From: Capitulum mitella
Lineage: Eukaryota > Arthropoda > Thecostraca > Pollicipedomorpha > Pollicipedidae
Assembly (NCBI GenBank): GCA_030062745.1
Contig: CP099848.1
Location: 4,784,685-4,848,684 of the forward strand
Direction of reading: 5' to 3'
DNA length: 64,000 bases
Part shown: positions 48,254 to 59,906 of the stretch, piece after piece
Layout of the letters: each line of letters begins with the position of its first letter
Position numbering within the stretch: the first letter of the stretch is position 1
Notes under the pieces: model-generated
Told to the model about the DNA's origin: nothing
Seen by the model: the letters and a program-made list of their open reading frames with translations, nothing else
Database searches by the model: none
Translations under genes and position numbers: made by a program

Positions 48254-49748
48254 ACACATGTCTTTTATGTGTCAAATATGTCTATTGATTTACGCTTTAC
48301 CTGATCATGTAAAAATCCGAAAACTCGAACATTGTCCCAGATAGTGGTAAAAATGAAATACTCCTTAGTCTCGGAAACATTGCAAACAAAACCATTACAG
48401 TCGAGGAGAATCATAGATGAGTTAACAGCAAACCTTTGCACATTTTATGAACCTAGTCGATGAGAATGATAAGCCAAAAGCACTAATGAGCGCCATCCAC
48501 CTGGCCTTATTTGTGATGCGTCGCAAAGTCTAAAACTTTGACCGTCGTGCTGAAGGAGTTTATATCTTTAACGTCGCGCTGTTTTGTAATTCGATCGCGC
48601 ATTGGAGCAATTATTTGTCGCATTTGACAGTATGAGCCAAACCTGTGGGTCGAACCATGCCACACTCTAGACGACTTTTTCGATAAGCTCCACGTTGCGA
48701 CGTTCTTCTTTCCAACGTTGTCCTACCGTGCTTCAGAATTGGAGAGGAAGATTGCCGCGGAAGTATTTCGGGCCATGAGCTTTACCAAAGCGTGCGAAGA
48801 GGGTAGTTTTATGTTTCGGCAATACTGTGTCTCGGGATCTCACACACACGTCGGTCTGATGTCATGTTACCCATTTTTCTTCTTTTTCAATCATCCAAAG
48901 CATAATCTGAAACCATTCAATAACAATTTACCTGTACCTACTCATTTTCGGAGTGTTTAAGATGTTTGCCGTCCATTAACCCTATTCCGGGACCTAAATT
49001 TTAAAGCTAGATCTCAGTGGTAAGAGAAGGGTATTCTTCCTCTTTCATATCTCGGAAATCATCCGTCCGATTTTTTGGAGACGGCTGAAACGAATCGTGA
49101 TTTCATCTGCAAGTTTTCGCAGGGTGTTGGAGTACCCAGAAAAATGAGGGCCAAAGCCGTTTTTCCCATAGAACTAATGTTAAATTTTCCAAAAAGCTGG
49201 GAGCCATGGTCCCCTGCCTTCTCCCTCCCCTCTCATGCGCCCATGATTTTTCGAGTCACAGAATACGAAAAATGTGCAATGTGGTGATGTCAGGAAGCAA
49301 AAGAGAGTTCTGTATCGCGCTCAATGGTTGCCATTTGATCAGATATTGTTAACATAAGACAGATATTGTTGGAATGGATGGAATGGATGGAAAGGATGGA
49401 AATGAGATTCAAGGGTCGTAAGCATATTTTAAAGTCAAGATATCTTCAAACATGTGTCAATGGCATATCCAGCGACTATACAAGGGAGGCTGTTGTGCAA
49501 TGTATCCTTTTTGTATTGTTACGAATTTGTACGGTATAAAAGGACTCGGAATGGGCCATTATAGTCCTTTCCGATACCTTTGAGCACAACAGTGTAAGAT
49601 AACTTACAATTGCGGCGGCAGGAACGGAAAATGGGAGGTTTAGCCCTGAGTTGCAATGCATGCGGAAGTATCTGTCGGTGCGTTTATTGTGTCTGCATAC
49701 GCCCGAGGCCATTGAATCTGATATAATATTGACGTGGTTAAAATTACA
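48254..49748. other. AT-rich spacer
   Basis: A short GGAAT/GGATG tract lies at 49370-49400 and a strong TATAAAAGG motif at 49535-49543. No downstream gene was identified, so promoter function is unproven. Confidence 0.35.
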
Positions 49749-49756
49749 GCATACAT

Positions 49757-50030
49757 CAGTGGCGTGGCCAGGAAACGGCACATAGGGGGTAATGTTTGCT
49801 TTCGTCTTGCCTGATGTTTTACATGTGTATGGGGCCGAAACATGCTGAAATCAGTTTTTGTGGCCCAACATGCATATTTGTAGAAATAATAACTACCAAT
49901 GGCTGCGTCAGCAATTCGTAAAAAAAATGAAATGTTTTTTAGTCTCTCTTGTTTTTATTTCTAGGAACGATACCGGGGTGTTTGGCGTGATATTTTGACT
50001 CCGACTAGGGGCTCCCTGGATCCGCCCCTG
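49757..50030. mobile_element. Putative hAT-type non-autonomous element
   Basis: The left terminus CAGTGGCGTGGCCAGG and the complemented right terminus CAGGGGCGGATCCAGG agree at 12 of 16 positions. The left flank GCATACAT (49749-49756) reappears right of the element as GCA-ATA-TACAT, an 8-bp duplication with a 3-bp insertion. The length of 274 bp is close to the element at 36447, but the interior differs. No coding capacity. Confidence 0.55.
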
Positions 50031-50165
50031 GCAATATACATCATAGGTTATATGTAAAAATAATATTTCCCACGTAAAGTCGCAGGCCATTCCAAAGACG
50101 TCCTTGGGATCGCTTTACACGAACGTTTGGGTAGTGACATGGTATACCGCGTACCTATTTTTGGT

Positions 50166-50183
50166 CCCCTGGATCTGCCTCTG
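50166..50183. mobile_element. hAT-like right terminus, orphan
   Basis: CCCCTGGATCTGCCTCTG resembles the right end of the element at 49757-50030. No matching left end or octamer duplication (CTCTCATA follows) was found. Confidence 0.35.
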
Positions 50184-50324
50184 CTCTCATAATGCTGTCT
50201 TTCCATCTTGAAATAAACAAAAAAGATGAATCAAGTGTAACAAATGCTATGATATCTGTCCTTTATCTGACAATGCGCTTTAGCTACTTTGCCGAAATTA
50301 ATATGCTGATTGCCAATTTTTCCT

Positions 50325-50340
50325 CCCTGGATCGCCACTG
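50325..50340. mobile_element. hAT-like right terminus, orphan
   Basis: CCCTGGATCGCCACTG complements to CAGTGGCGATCCAGGG. It is the third terminus of this type in the same orientation within about 310 bp. No left partner found. Confidence 0.35.
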
Positions 50341-50540
50341 CGTCGATAAAATGTAGCAGATGTGTGTTAAGGCATGAAATGAACAGGTACTTTGCAAGAA
50401 GTGGTGAGCTGATTCCCATAACATCGAGCAGAGCACGTCGAATGGTTTCCCTGGAAAAGTGGCGAAAAACGGCCGAACAGGCCTTTCAAAAACATATCAC
50501 GGACCCGCATCTGATAAAGTCAAAAACTTAACTTTATTCT

Positions 50541-50897
50541 AGGAGGGCTAGATGGTAGAGCCGATTCCCGGCTAGAGCATTCCCGGCGGGAGTTCGGCGG
50601 GGTTCGTCCCCCCGCCCCCCGACATCTCGAGAACCACACATTCAGTTTCATCGCAACAAACGGCAATCGATTTGCCATGACGTAATCTACGCTTTTTTTG
50701 TACAAGGTTTTCACAATCTTGAAATGGCTGGATACAGGGGAAAAAGTCAAAATGGGCGATGTGTTTGGACCTGTTATAACTCCACTGTCTGCGGACGAAT
50801 TTTAGTGCAGCTGGCAAGAATCGTGAGCTTATGGATGGGGCTTTCCACTGGCCCACGCGTCTGGAATTTCTTGGAAACTTCATGGGCGTTCACAGGA
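50541..50897 (+). mobile_element. SINE-like element with tRNA-derived head, copy 2
   Basis: The 5' part contains GGCTAGATGGTAGAGC (A-box region, from about 50547) and CGGGAGTTCG (B-box-like, from about 50587), spaced as in a tRNA, then a C/G run and a body homologous to 12303-12612 in reverse. The 3' end has a short A-run (50900-50906). This structure fits a polymerase III-transcribed SINE of about 360 bp. Whether the head was acquired with the body cannot be confirmed from two copies. Confidence 0.55.
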
Positions 50898-53050
50898 TTT
50901 AAAAAATGAAGTGACTTTTCTCCAAAGTCGATCAAACAAAAGATCTGAAATCGCCTTTTTTTCTTTTTCCAATCATGTTATACTGAAGAAATACAGATCG
51001 TATTACATTGTTTGCATAATCTTAGCACAGGCAGTGCCAGGGTCACGAAAACGGGGAAGTGTCATGGTCATATGTTCATCAGGTCAGCTCACGACCTTTA
51101 AACTTGAATGACCTCCAATAACCTCACAGTCTTTGAAGTAACCTTGAGTACAATTTATGTTCTTTGAAAACGTTTCCAGTCATTTGAATTAGCTCTGTTT
51201 CTAAAATTCCGGTCTATGACTATTTTGAGATAGGGTACGCTCATAGATATTTGAGTTCATGGCTCCGCGCCCCGACTTTATGTGAACATGGAACTCGGTC
51301 GGCAACTAGAGAGCATTCTTCTGGACATATATATTCCTCGTTTGGTACTTAGAAAACCAGCACCAGAGTCATTATTATGAAACCGAATTTTGATTTGTGA
51401 TCTTGACCTCGCCCTATGAATCGCCGGAGACGAACACAATTTTTTTTCCCATACTTGGCCAACTATTTACGTATACACTCATGTGAGACTTAGGTTCCAT
51501 CTTAATTTAAAAACCCTTTGGCAGCCATTTTTCTTTTATTTTCAACAGGGCCAAATATGGCCTGAGGTGCCTCCTAAAAACGTGGTCTGGCTCCGCCCCT
51601 GAGCAGAAGAAAGTACGAATTTTTTGTATGTTACGTAGAAAAAATAGGTCACAAAACTGACCAAATTTCCGTAGGGCTGTATCAGAAAGCATGGATTTGG
51701 CAAGAAAAACCCGAATGGGGGTGGATTCTCCCCCCCGCCGGTAAAAGTGTTAAGTTTCACCGCTTATGCAAAAGAGAAGTATAGGAAAAGTCACGAAGCT
51801 CCCTGGTCCGACCTCGAACCGTTCAGAAATGGCAGGCGAAGAACCTCAGCAGGGGCTTACCCCCCAGCCCGTAATAGGGTAAACCATCTCATATGTTGCC
51901 ATATCATATCAAAACATCTCATGCGGCGCTTATCCATACATTACACTTTGGCGTACATTGCCTTGAAGCGTTAGCCATAGTATTTACCCGTTTATTATCG
52001 AATATGTAATGAATCGATACACCTCGAAAAGTATTGTAGAAAATATCCCTCAAAAACTTCCAGCGACTACCGTCATCCATCTGTCACTTGAAATAAGACT
52101 AGCGCTTTGTTGGTACACATGTATTCAACGCGAACTCTTGATGGTGGATAAGTGTACCCACTGAAGGTTTCCCACCCTATTTGAGATAGTCTGTTGTAAT
52201 AGCCACGTGCACAGGATACACCGCAATACACTTTTTGGCTTAATTTCCTCACACATTCTGCTGTTTGGGGCGAAAGGATTCCTAAGGTCGAGACCTCGTA
52301 GTTTCTTGCTCCCAAACGTGTTTTTGTTTGGTCCCCGGATGGCAGCAGGAACAATACCAGGCTCATTAATCAGATCACTCAAGCCTACCCTGCCTCCTTT
52401 GATTGACTTTGAATATGAATAATTGGCTTCTGGGGCGACGCAAAAACTGCCCATTTTCCCTGTCACCAGGGCAAAAACCGTTATTTTCAAGGTGAGAGTC
52501 GGCGTTGGAAAGTTAATTGTCGACAATTTATAGCAGGCAATGCCGGCCAGCCTAAATGACAGCGGTGACCCACACGTCACTTCTTTTGCAATGCTGCAGC
52601 GTTTTTCCCTTCGACATTCAAACCATTGTCGGCGGACTTTCGAAGAAATGACCTATTTCAACACCGGGCATAGGGACGCAGCAAGGAAAAGCCAGTCAGC
52701 AGTGACGTGTCAGTTATTGATGACCAGACTCAGTTATGCTAGCCTAAGATGCCTATTGATCGTAACGTCCGAGTACAAATGCCGCTGCTGGAGCAGGTAT
52801 GATCAGATACATGAGATCGCAAAACGAAACCAGTTAAATTTAGCTCACCTGTTCTGCTCTTGGCACGCCCTAAAATCCATAACAGCAACTAACAAACATG
52901 TTCCTTATAAAATGGCAAGACTCCTTTCTGTGCTTTACACACCGTCTTACAACAAAACAAGGCATTAACATTTCATGCCTTTTCAACGATTATCATCACA
53001 CATTAACGTGAAACAAGTGCATGGGCCTCCTCCACCCAGTAACCGCATTC
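50898..53050. other. AT-rich spacer with transposon fragments
   Basis: A further hAT-like right terminus (GTCTGGCTCCGCCCCTG) ends at 51601 without a detected partner. The minus-strand frame 52125-52580 and the + frame 52540-52968 have no recognisable domain. No gene called. Confidence 0.4.
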
Positions 53051-53960
53051 TTCTGCCACTCCCCCTCCCCCATGTAATCTCTGGTCTCGGCACGGATGCC
53101 TCTCAAAGACTACCGGACACTCGCCTGCTCCCCTCCGACCGTCAGCGCACGACGCGGCGTCGAGCCCGGCTCGCACCGCATCTGCGACCCGCCGCCCCGG
53201 CGGCTGACCCGTCCCTCCCAGGCGCCGCCCACCCCGGCATCACGTTTTTCGGCGCGGCGCCTCGGTGGCCGGCGGCACGTGCGTTTGTCTTCGCCGCACC
53301 TCTTCTTGCGGCGCGGCATCGCGATGCTCGTGGCGGCAGACGGCATCGTAAAGCCCCCGCTCGCCGGAGAGAGGTCGGCGGAGGCTGCTACAAAAACGCC
53401 CCGCCCCGCCGGCAAAAACCGACGAATTAAGCGACATCATGAATAAGAAGAAAGCTTATAGTGCATGAAAATGTACTTAGCGCATATGATTTCGAATGCG
53501 AAGCGGCCACGTCGCGGCTGAGCCCGTTGGCCAATCTGTGCTTTATCCGCGGCGGAGAGAGACGACGGAGGCCGCGCGAGCGGGGAGAGACTGGGGATGA
53601 CGGCGACGGGGCGTGTAAAAGGTGCAGGGAGGACACGGGACTGACCGGGTGGCCGGGTGCGGTTTATTTTGGAGCCGGCGCCCGATAACTTGATCCGCGG
53701 TGTCCCCGGGCGGCTGGCACATGCAGTGCGCTATGTTTAGTGCAGCGTCGGCTCTGCCGAGTTGGAAAGTTGCCTGACCTTGCGCCGCGTCGGTGGGCGG
53801 AACAGTGCGCATGGGCGTACTTCCTGGCCGCGCCGCCGCCAAGGGCCTCCCGGCCGCCGGAGGCAGCTGAGGATGCTGCTCGCTTTCCTCCTCCGCTGCT
53901 TAGAGGTGTCTCCATGGCCTGCGCGGCATGTATACATGAATGACACTGGGCAGCAGTTGG
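53050..53960. other. CpG-rich block
   Basis: GC-rich patches at about 53090-53420 and 53500-53900. Frames up to about 150 residues overlap on both strands. No supported exon. Confidence 0.4.
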
Positions 53961-54560
53961 TCCGCGATCGTTCGGCCTCTCCGAGATCCTTCTTCTTGAC
54001 ATGGCGTCGACACACGTTCAGGCAAGTTACATAATCCTTTCGCTATTCGTTCTTGTTTCATTTGCGACCTTCCGGCCTTATAGCACTCAGGTGTCGTGCG
54101 ATTTCAGCGAACCTCACGTGCCGTATTGTGCGGCTTTTACCATCAAACAGCTAGACACTCTCGCCTTGACAGACTGGGACTTTTGAATGCTGAAATGTCC
54201 GGTGATCTTCGTTCGTGTAGCTTAATCTTTTTGCGAGAGCTGCTTCCTGTTATTCGTCACTGAAAGCTGCATCAGCAGTCTCGAATTGATAATGAGCTTT
54301 TTCGCCCGATAGCCCCAGCTCTGCAATATTCATCATTACGCTCATATGTCGTCATCATCTGCTGACACTCCAAACAGAGACGACGGGGGAGGCCGCGCGA
54401 GTGCGGGAGAGACGGTTTCGTTTGTTTTCTCGTTGGCATTAGTCTTTTTTGGTGCCGTATCAGCATATCATTTTAACTAGTTTTGTAAGTTTAAGCCTAC
54501 TTTTTAACTAGAAATCGGCCGTAGAGTGCCTGCAGTCTGGGAAGAGTCGCTCCACATAAA
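53961..54560. other. AT-richer spacer
   Basis: Nothing recognised. Confidence 0.35.
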
Positions 54561-54927
54561 CATAATTTCATTTGACGGAAAATGCAACTCATCTTTGACG
54601 CTCCTCAGTCCACCGAAAGGATTCACGACGGCTCCCCGCGGCAGCCCGTAACCGAGCCAGGCGCTGAGCCTGCAGCTCCGTCCTCTCTCTGCGGTCACGA
54701 GAGCCCGGCGCTCTCCGGCCGAACACGAGGGACGGCCGAGGCGGCGCCGTCCGCCCCGGCCCGCCCGCTGTCATTAGCCGGGTGCGAGGCGCGCGCGGCG
54801 TGACCTGGGGCCGACCGTAACCGGCCGATAACTCGCCCGAGCCGTGACCGGGACGGCACTATCGACTGGGCCGCTCCCGTTCCGCGGCCACGGCGCCCGA
54901 GAATGAAGCGGGCCGTAATTACGACGC
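54561..54927. other. CpG-rich block leading into the minisatellite
   Basis: GC-rich, no supported exon. Confidence 0.35.
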
Positions 54928-55222
54928 TGTGCCGGGGCCGCGCGTCTCGTGTGCCGGGGCCGCGCGTCTCGTGTGCCGGGGCCGCGCGTCTCGTGTGCCG
55001 GAGCCGCGTGTCTCGTGTGCCGGGGCCGCGCGTCTCGTGTGCCGGGGCCGCGCGTCTCGTGTGCCAGAGCCGCGTGTCCGCCGGGGCCGCGCGTCTCGTG
55101 TGCCGGGGCCGCGCGTCTCGTGTGCCGGGGCCGCGCGTCTCGTGTGCCGGGGCCGCGCGTCTCGTGTGCCGGGGCCGCGCGTCTCGTGTGCCGGGGCCGC
55201 GCGTCTCGTGTGCCGGGACCGT
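54928..55222. repeat. 22-bp minisatellite, about 13 units
   Basis: Units of TGCCGGGGCCGCGCGTCTCGTG type repeat every 22 bp with little divergence. One unit near 55065-55085 carries a short deletion and several have A or T substitutions. Because 22 is not a multiple of 3, each frame cycles through the same 22-residue peptide, which explains why all frames look open and alike. High unit identity suggests recent expansion. Confidence 0.9.
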
Positions 55223-56090
55223 GGACATGACATGTTGTGTTATGACCACATCGTCTGCTGTGTCAGAGACGCGTGGCCTGCTGTGCTGTCGCCGCGTGAT
55301 GTGCGATTAAGACGAATTGTCCGCTGTGCTATGGCCGAGTGATGTACAAGAGACGTCTTCACATAGCTGTTGTTAATACCGGTATGTGAATGCGCTTTTC
55401 TGCATTAAGAAAAATGATCCCTTTTTAGATTTTTGTTGTTTTGGTACATTTTGTCATAAGGATGCCAACACTGAAAGAGCAGTTGCCCATACGTGTGCAT
55501 ATGCATGGATGTGTTCTCCGTGTCCACTTTGTTTTAGTACTCAACAGTCAGAGACGTCTTAACCTTCCCAGTAGGTTGACTGGTAGACGGGCTGGACAAC
55601 GGGTTCCGATACGGTCGAAAGGCGCGCGCTGCTCCATAGCACTAAAGACTCTACCGTATACCTACTATGTTTTACTGTTAATTTTTCGTTGTTTCTCTTT
55701 GCCACTTTCCTTTTTCATTATGATGGATTTTTCTCTCTCCCTCCTTTTGCTGACCTTGAGACTTGCATTTTTTTATCCGCAGATGGCTCGCATCTGCAAA
55801 CAAATGCTGCCTGGACACAAATGTGTCATTGCCTTGATGAGCATACTGGATTGCGCTATTCCGTTTTATTAGTATCATCTGCTGCCTTGATTACTTTTAT
55901 TGCCACTGTGATATCATTCTTAAGATACTTCGGTGGAGACAAACCGAGCTTCGGGAAAGTATGATCGAGACCATAGGAGGAATGTAATCTCGTGACAGCA
56001 TCTGTCATTAAATTAATCACAAAAATATCTACTCCTCCAAACGTTCCAGCTGGTCGTTTGGAAATCTCCTCGGCCGGTTTCACAATGCAC
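55223..56090. other. AT-rich spacer with one acceptor-like signal
   Basis: A T-rich tract ending in ATCCGCAG at about 55782 looks like a 3' splice acceptor. The frame after it runs to 55964 and includes a hydrophobic stretch (SVLLVSSAALITFIATVISF). It is a weak exon candidate only; an antisense frame covers the same bases. Confidence 0.3.
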
Positions 56091-57230
56091 CAATTGAATG
56101 CCTCGGCACATAAGCGCCCATCGCGCTGTGCCGCAGCCAGATCTGCCTCCGTCAGCGGCGCAATTACGATCGGCGCGCCGTCATCGGGCCGCTGCTTATT
56201 TGCCGCTATCATAACGTGTATCACGGCCGGCCGCGGGACCGTGCCGCCGGCCGGCCGCCGCCCCGTCGGCTGCCGGATCGCGCGGCGCCGCAGACCTCGA
56301 CGGCGCGGCCGGCCGTCGTCCGCGACGCGGCCGGCGGCGGCGATAATTGGCGCCGGGAGCGGCCTGGCGCCGGACAGAAAGTGAACCCGGCCGCAGCGGC
56401 CGGCCGATGGACGGATAAGAGTGACGGGTGCCCGCCCGGCCTGTCGCTCGCGCGTGGAACGACACGAGCCGGCCGGCCGCCAGCTCTCGGCGCAGAGGGG
56501 CGCCGCTGGGGGCGTGCCGCAGTAAAGCAGGGGAGAAGGCGTTTTTATTACTTATGGGTCAGGTCCGTCGGTGTTGTTGTCGTTCAGCTCGCGTTGTTTG
56601 CTTTTAGGTTCTCTGCGCCGACGTCATCTCCTGTGAGTTCACCCAGCGCAGATTAGGGCGTGTTTTGCTCGTTTCGGTGGAGCTCTCGATCATAAAGCCG
56701 TGTTTGACGACTGCTGTAAATGGCTTCAACAGGGAGGTGCAAGGTAACAGAGTTTACAGCGTGCGTTATCCTGTATTTATCGTTCCTTCCTCTAATTTAG
56801 GGGGCGGACAGCCCTGTCTCTGGCGCACTTAACATCGGAAAATACGCTATTTGCTGCCTTAGATCCGCTCTCGTTGTAGAAAGGCTGTGAGCGGTATCTA
56901 CTTGGGCTATTGGTGCCTTCTCCTGCATTAGGTTTATGCGAGAAGGATGTTGTCAGTCTGGTTCCTCCGATGTTGTGTTTAGAATGTTGATAGCTGAAGT
57001 CTGAGTACGCATGCTTTTACATTTGTTAGCCTATTGCGCGAGCTCTAGTGATTCGTGTTCCCTCAGCTTACCGTACCCTCATCGCTCTTTCTTCCTTTCG
57101 TTCTCTCTCCCATCTCTCCTGTTTCTCTTCCTCTCTCTTCGATATCCTTTCTCCTCTCTATCGTAAGTGAAGCTGTCGGCCAGGGACAGGATATTTCGAC
57201 CTCGCACCGATAACGACTCCCGTCCATTCC
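56091..57230. other. CpG-rich patch then AT-richer sequence and CT tract
   Basis: GC-rich at about 56090-56560. A pyrimidine-rich tract lies at about 57076-57168. No supported exon. Confidence 0.4.
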
Positions 57231-58603
57231 GTCAATTATTCCCGGGCCCCTCGACGACTGTCAGCTGACAGTGGAGGACAGGACGATCGCCCCCGTGAGC
57301 TGTGCTCCCAGCCCAAAGCTGCCACCGCAGAAAAGATGGGCGTCTCCAACGAGCGCACCCTCTAATCCGACGACCTACGCTGACAGCCTGACAAAGCCGT
57401 CGTCCGCCGTCGCCCGGGGGTGTTTGTCGCCGAATTTTGGACGTCCGACGGGCGGCGGCGGCTTTTTACCGCGCGCCCAGCCTGTGACCCAGTTCGGGCC
57501 GGCCGGGAGGGGGCCGGCGCTGGCCGACCTGGGGGCGGGCCGCCGCCGCCGCCGCCACTCTCCGGTCCACGGCCGGCCGCCACCGCTTCAGTGGCCGAGT
57601 GGCGCGGCGCGCGGCGCACCTGCGCTCAGCACGTGCGGCGTCCGGGCGTGCTCCGGCCTGTGTCTGCGGACGTGGTGTCAGCCGCGGCGCGTCTGAGCCG
57701 CGAGCCGCGCGCGGTGTGACTGTGTCGTAGACAGAGACGCCCTTCGACACGCGAGTGTGCTCGGACGTTCGGAAAAATCCGGCGTTGCCTGTTGGCTAGG
57801 GGCAGTGCGGGCCGTCCCCTGCGCGGCCCCGTCGTCCGTCGGCCGCCTGGCCAGCGTCGCCGGGGGCGCTTCGTGGCCGCGGCGGGCCGAGCCGGCGCGG
57901 CGATCGGACGTAGGTCTGAGGGCCTGACGCCTGTCGCCGCCGCGTCCGCAGGTGGCCGCCGCCTGCCAGGGGGCCGATTTATGCGACGATCGGCGCGGGG
58001 ACGCTTCGTTTTGGCAGGAGACGGCCGTGCGTCGCCGCCGGCGAGCCAGTCGCGGCCGCCGCGGCGCCCGAGCCTGTCGCTGCGGCCGGCGGACGGTGGC
58101 CGGAATTGTGTCCCAGCCCCGGCGGCGCCGCATTGCGTGCGTTCGATCGGTGCCGGCCCGCCGGTGGAACCGATCGGGAGTGTGCTGTGGATTTTGCCGT
58201 CGTTTTGATCCGGTCTGCGGCGCGTTCGTGTTTCTTTCTCGGCGATTGGATGCGCCCTGAATTCGTGGTCAAGTGGATGGCGTCCCAGCGCTGCCTGAAA
58301 AGACTCTGAAGAGGGCCCGTCGTGTTTTTCTTTTGCCGAATAGTCCCGTAAATCGTAGTCGTGGACGCTTTTCTTCCCTGCTTTCTGCGGCGGCAAAATC
58401 GTCGAGTTTCTGCGAGGCCTCGCGGGAAGTCGCCAGGCATCAGCCGTAGCGCGTGAGAGGAAAACCAGACGTTGCCGGTCGCGGAAAGAGGCGGCCCCGG
58501 CGCACGCGACCGGGCGCGGGGCGCGTTGCTGAATTGGACGGAGCTTGCGCTGCCTCGCTGCCGGTCGGTCCCGGTCCGGGGCCGCGTCCTCCGCGGCCGA
58601 GCC
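57231..58603 (+). promoter_or_regulatory. CpG island and probable 5' UTR of exon B
   Basis: GC-rich, CpG-dense sequence leading to the exon B start. The frame is open upstream to an in-frame ATG at 58472, but the intervening residues are Arg-rich without the codon pattern of the exon, so I read it as untranslated. No TATA box is evident. Confidence 0.4.
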
Positions 58604-58750
58604 ATGGCCTCGGACTCGAACAGCCGCGTCGTGTTCTTCATCGACCCGGACGAGGTCGGCCTGGGACAGGAGGAGGTCACCATCGTCGGGTCGCCGGTGA
58701 TCCCGCGCATCCGCGTCTCCAGCGTCGGCGACGACGGCCGCCGGGCGGAC
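58604..58750 (+). CDS. Exon B: probable first coding exon, protein unknown
   Basis: The start codon has a near-ideal context (GAGCCATGG). The 49 codons begin MASDSNSRVVFFIDPDEVGL and end at GAC|GTGAGT (58750/58751, phase 0). Every third codon position but one or two is G or C, while first and second positions encode a mixed, acidic, beta-prone peptide (VVFFIDPDEV, EEVTIVGSPVIPRIRVSSV). This is unlike the Arg-rich frames around it. There is no signal peptide. I do not recognise the family. The donor phase differs from exon A, so the two cannot swap onto the same acceptor without an extra exon; they may belong to different genes. An upstream in-frame ATG at 58472 could extend the protein by 44 residues, but that segment looks untranslated. 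Confidence 0.72.
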
Positions 58751-59400
58751 GTGAGTAGCCGGACGGCGGGCGCGCCGGCCGCCGCGCCGGCGGCGCGCGC
58801 CAATCAGGGTCAGTGCCGGCCGTTTTGGGCGCCAGGGGCCGCGCGCACCTTTCGTCACCGGTACTCGGTCAGCGGACGGTGTCGGCTCCCAGCAGGGAAT
58901 CACTGCGCCGAAACACGAGCCCGCCTGGCCGGCGGGAGGCGGCATCAGCGCTGGCTCCGGTGCAGCGCGGCTCTCACGGTCCCGCTCCGGCGCGGCAGAA
59001 TATCTTGTCCTCCTTTCGGCATGGTCGATCGTTTTCAGCGCGACCCTGTTCGTGTGATATTGGGGGCGTTGCTTACATTTGCAGGGACGTGATCTGGTAA
59101 AAACCTGATTTAAACGTTAGTCTGAATCCATCGCGTCCTGTTTCTTCATTCGGTACGGTGCTACCGCATAGTTCGGTGGCTATTTCATGGTCCGCTCAGA
59201 AAATCTCAAGCTATGATAATGCGGCTTGACGGACGACCCGAATTTTATCCAGTTCGATTACACCTCGGCATTCGTAGACGTAGGGCAAAGCCCCTAGGCT
59301 AGGACAAGGGCTCAGCTTCTGTTAATCAGGTGATTTGGATAATTAATTAAAACTGCCGGGGGCAATTCTTGGAGAATGCTGTCATAGATGAAATGTAATA
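58751..59400 (+). other. Start of the intron after exon B
   Basis: Begins with GTGAGT. GC-rich to about 59020, then AT-rich. The next exon was not found. Confidence 0.4.
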
Positions 59401-59412
59401 ACTGAACAATAC

Positions 59413-59450
59413 TTGCTGTAGATTCATACATTTTTGTGAATCTACAGCAA
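59413..59450. repeat. Perfect 14-bp inverted repeat (hairpin)
   Basis: TTGCTGTAGATTCA at 59413-59426, a 10-nt loop, and the exact complement at 59437-59450. It resembles the hairpin at 12193 in size but not in sequence. It lies in the intron that follows exon B if that gene model is right. Confidence 0.8.
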
Positions 59451-59906
59451 AAACTGTCTGGCAGATGCACTGTATTCTTTTAATGTTTGTGCGTTCACTT
59501 GTACTGTTTTAAGTCATTTCGCGCGAACGGTATTCACGTTATAGTTGCCATGCCTTTGACCCGCATTTGCAACTGCCCTATTATAAATCCGAGCGCTGCC
59601 GGCGATCTAACAACAAGCTTATGTATGGCTGCAGAACACGAATAACTATAATCAACGGCATTATCTGTCTCGGCCGATATTTACGAGCCGAGCCACAGCC
59701 AGCTCGGCTGTTGATGCTCCGCCCGCGGCGGGCGCCACCCTGAGCCTCTCCGAGACGTGGTGCGGAATCAGAGGAGGCGGGATCGAGTCCGGTGGCCGGA
59801 GCCAGAGCTGACCGTCCTGGGTCTGTCGTCCTCTCGTCCCGGGTACGGCACCAGAGGAGGCCGCCCGGTTCCGATGGCACTGTAGAGTACAGCAGTTGGT
59901 ACTGTA
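59451..59906. other. Spacer, GC-rich after 59690
   Basis: AT-rich then GC-rich approach to the minisatellite. Degenerate units may begin near 59812. No gene. Confidence 0.35.

Noticed and set aside
54695..55342. Cys/Arg-rich repetitive frames in all phases
   Set aside because: A direct product of the 22-bp minisatellite.
55856..56224. 122-codon minus-strand frame with balanced composition
   Set aside because: No recognisable domain, and no splice or promoter support on that strand.
57626..58945. 439-codon open frame on the minus strand
   Set aside because: It runs antisense through exon B and CpG-rich sequence. Its openness follows from the low frequency of stop codons in GC-rich DNA.
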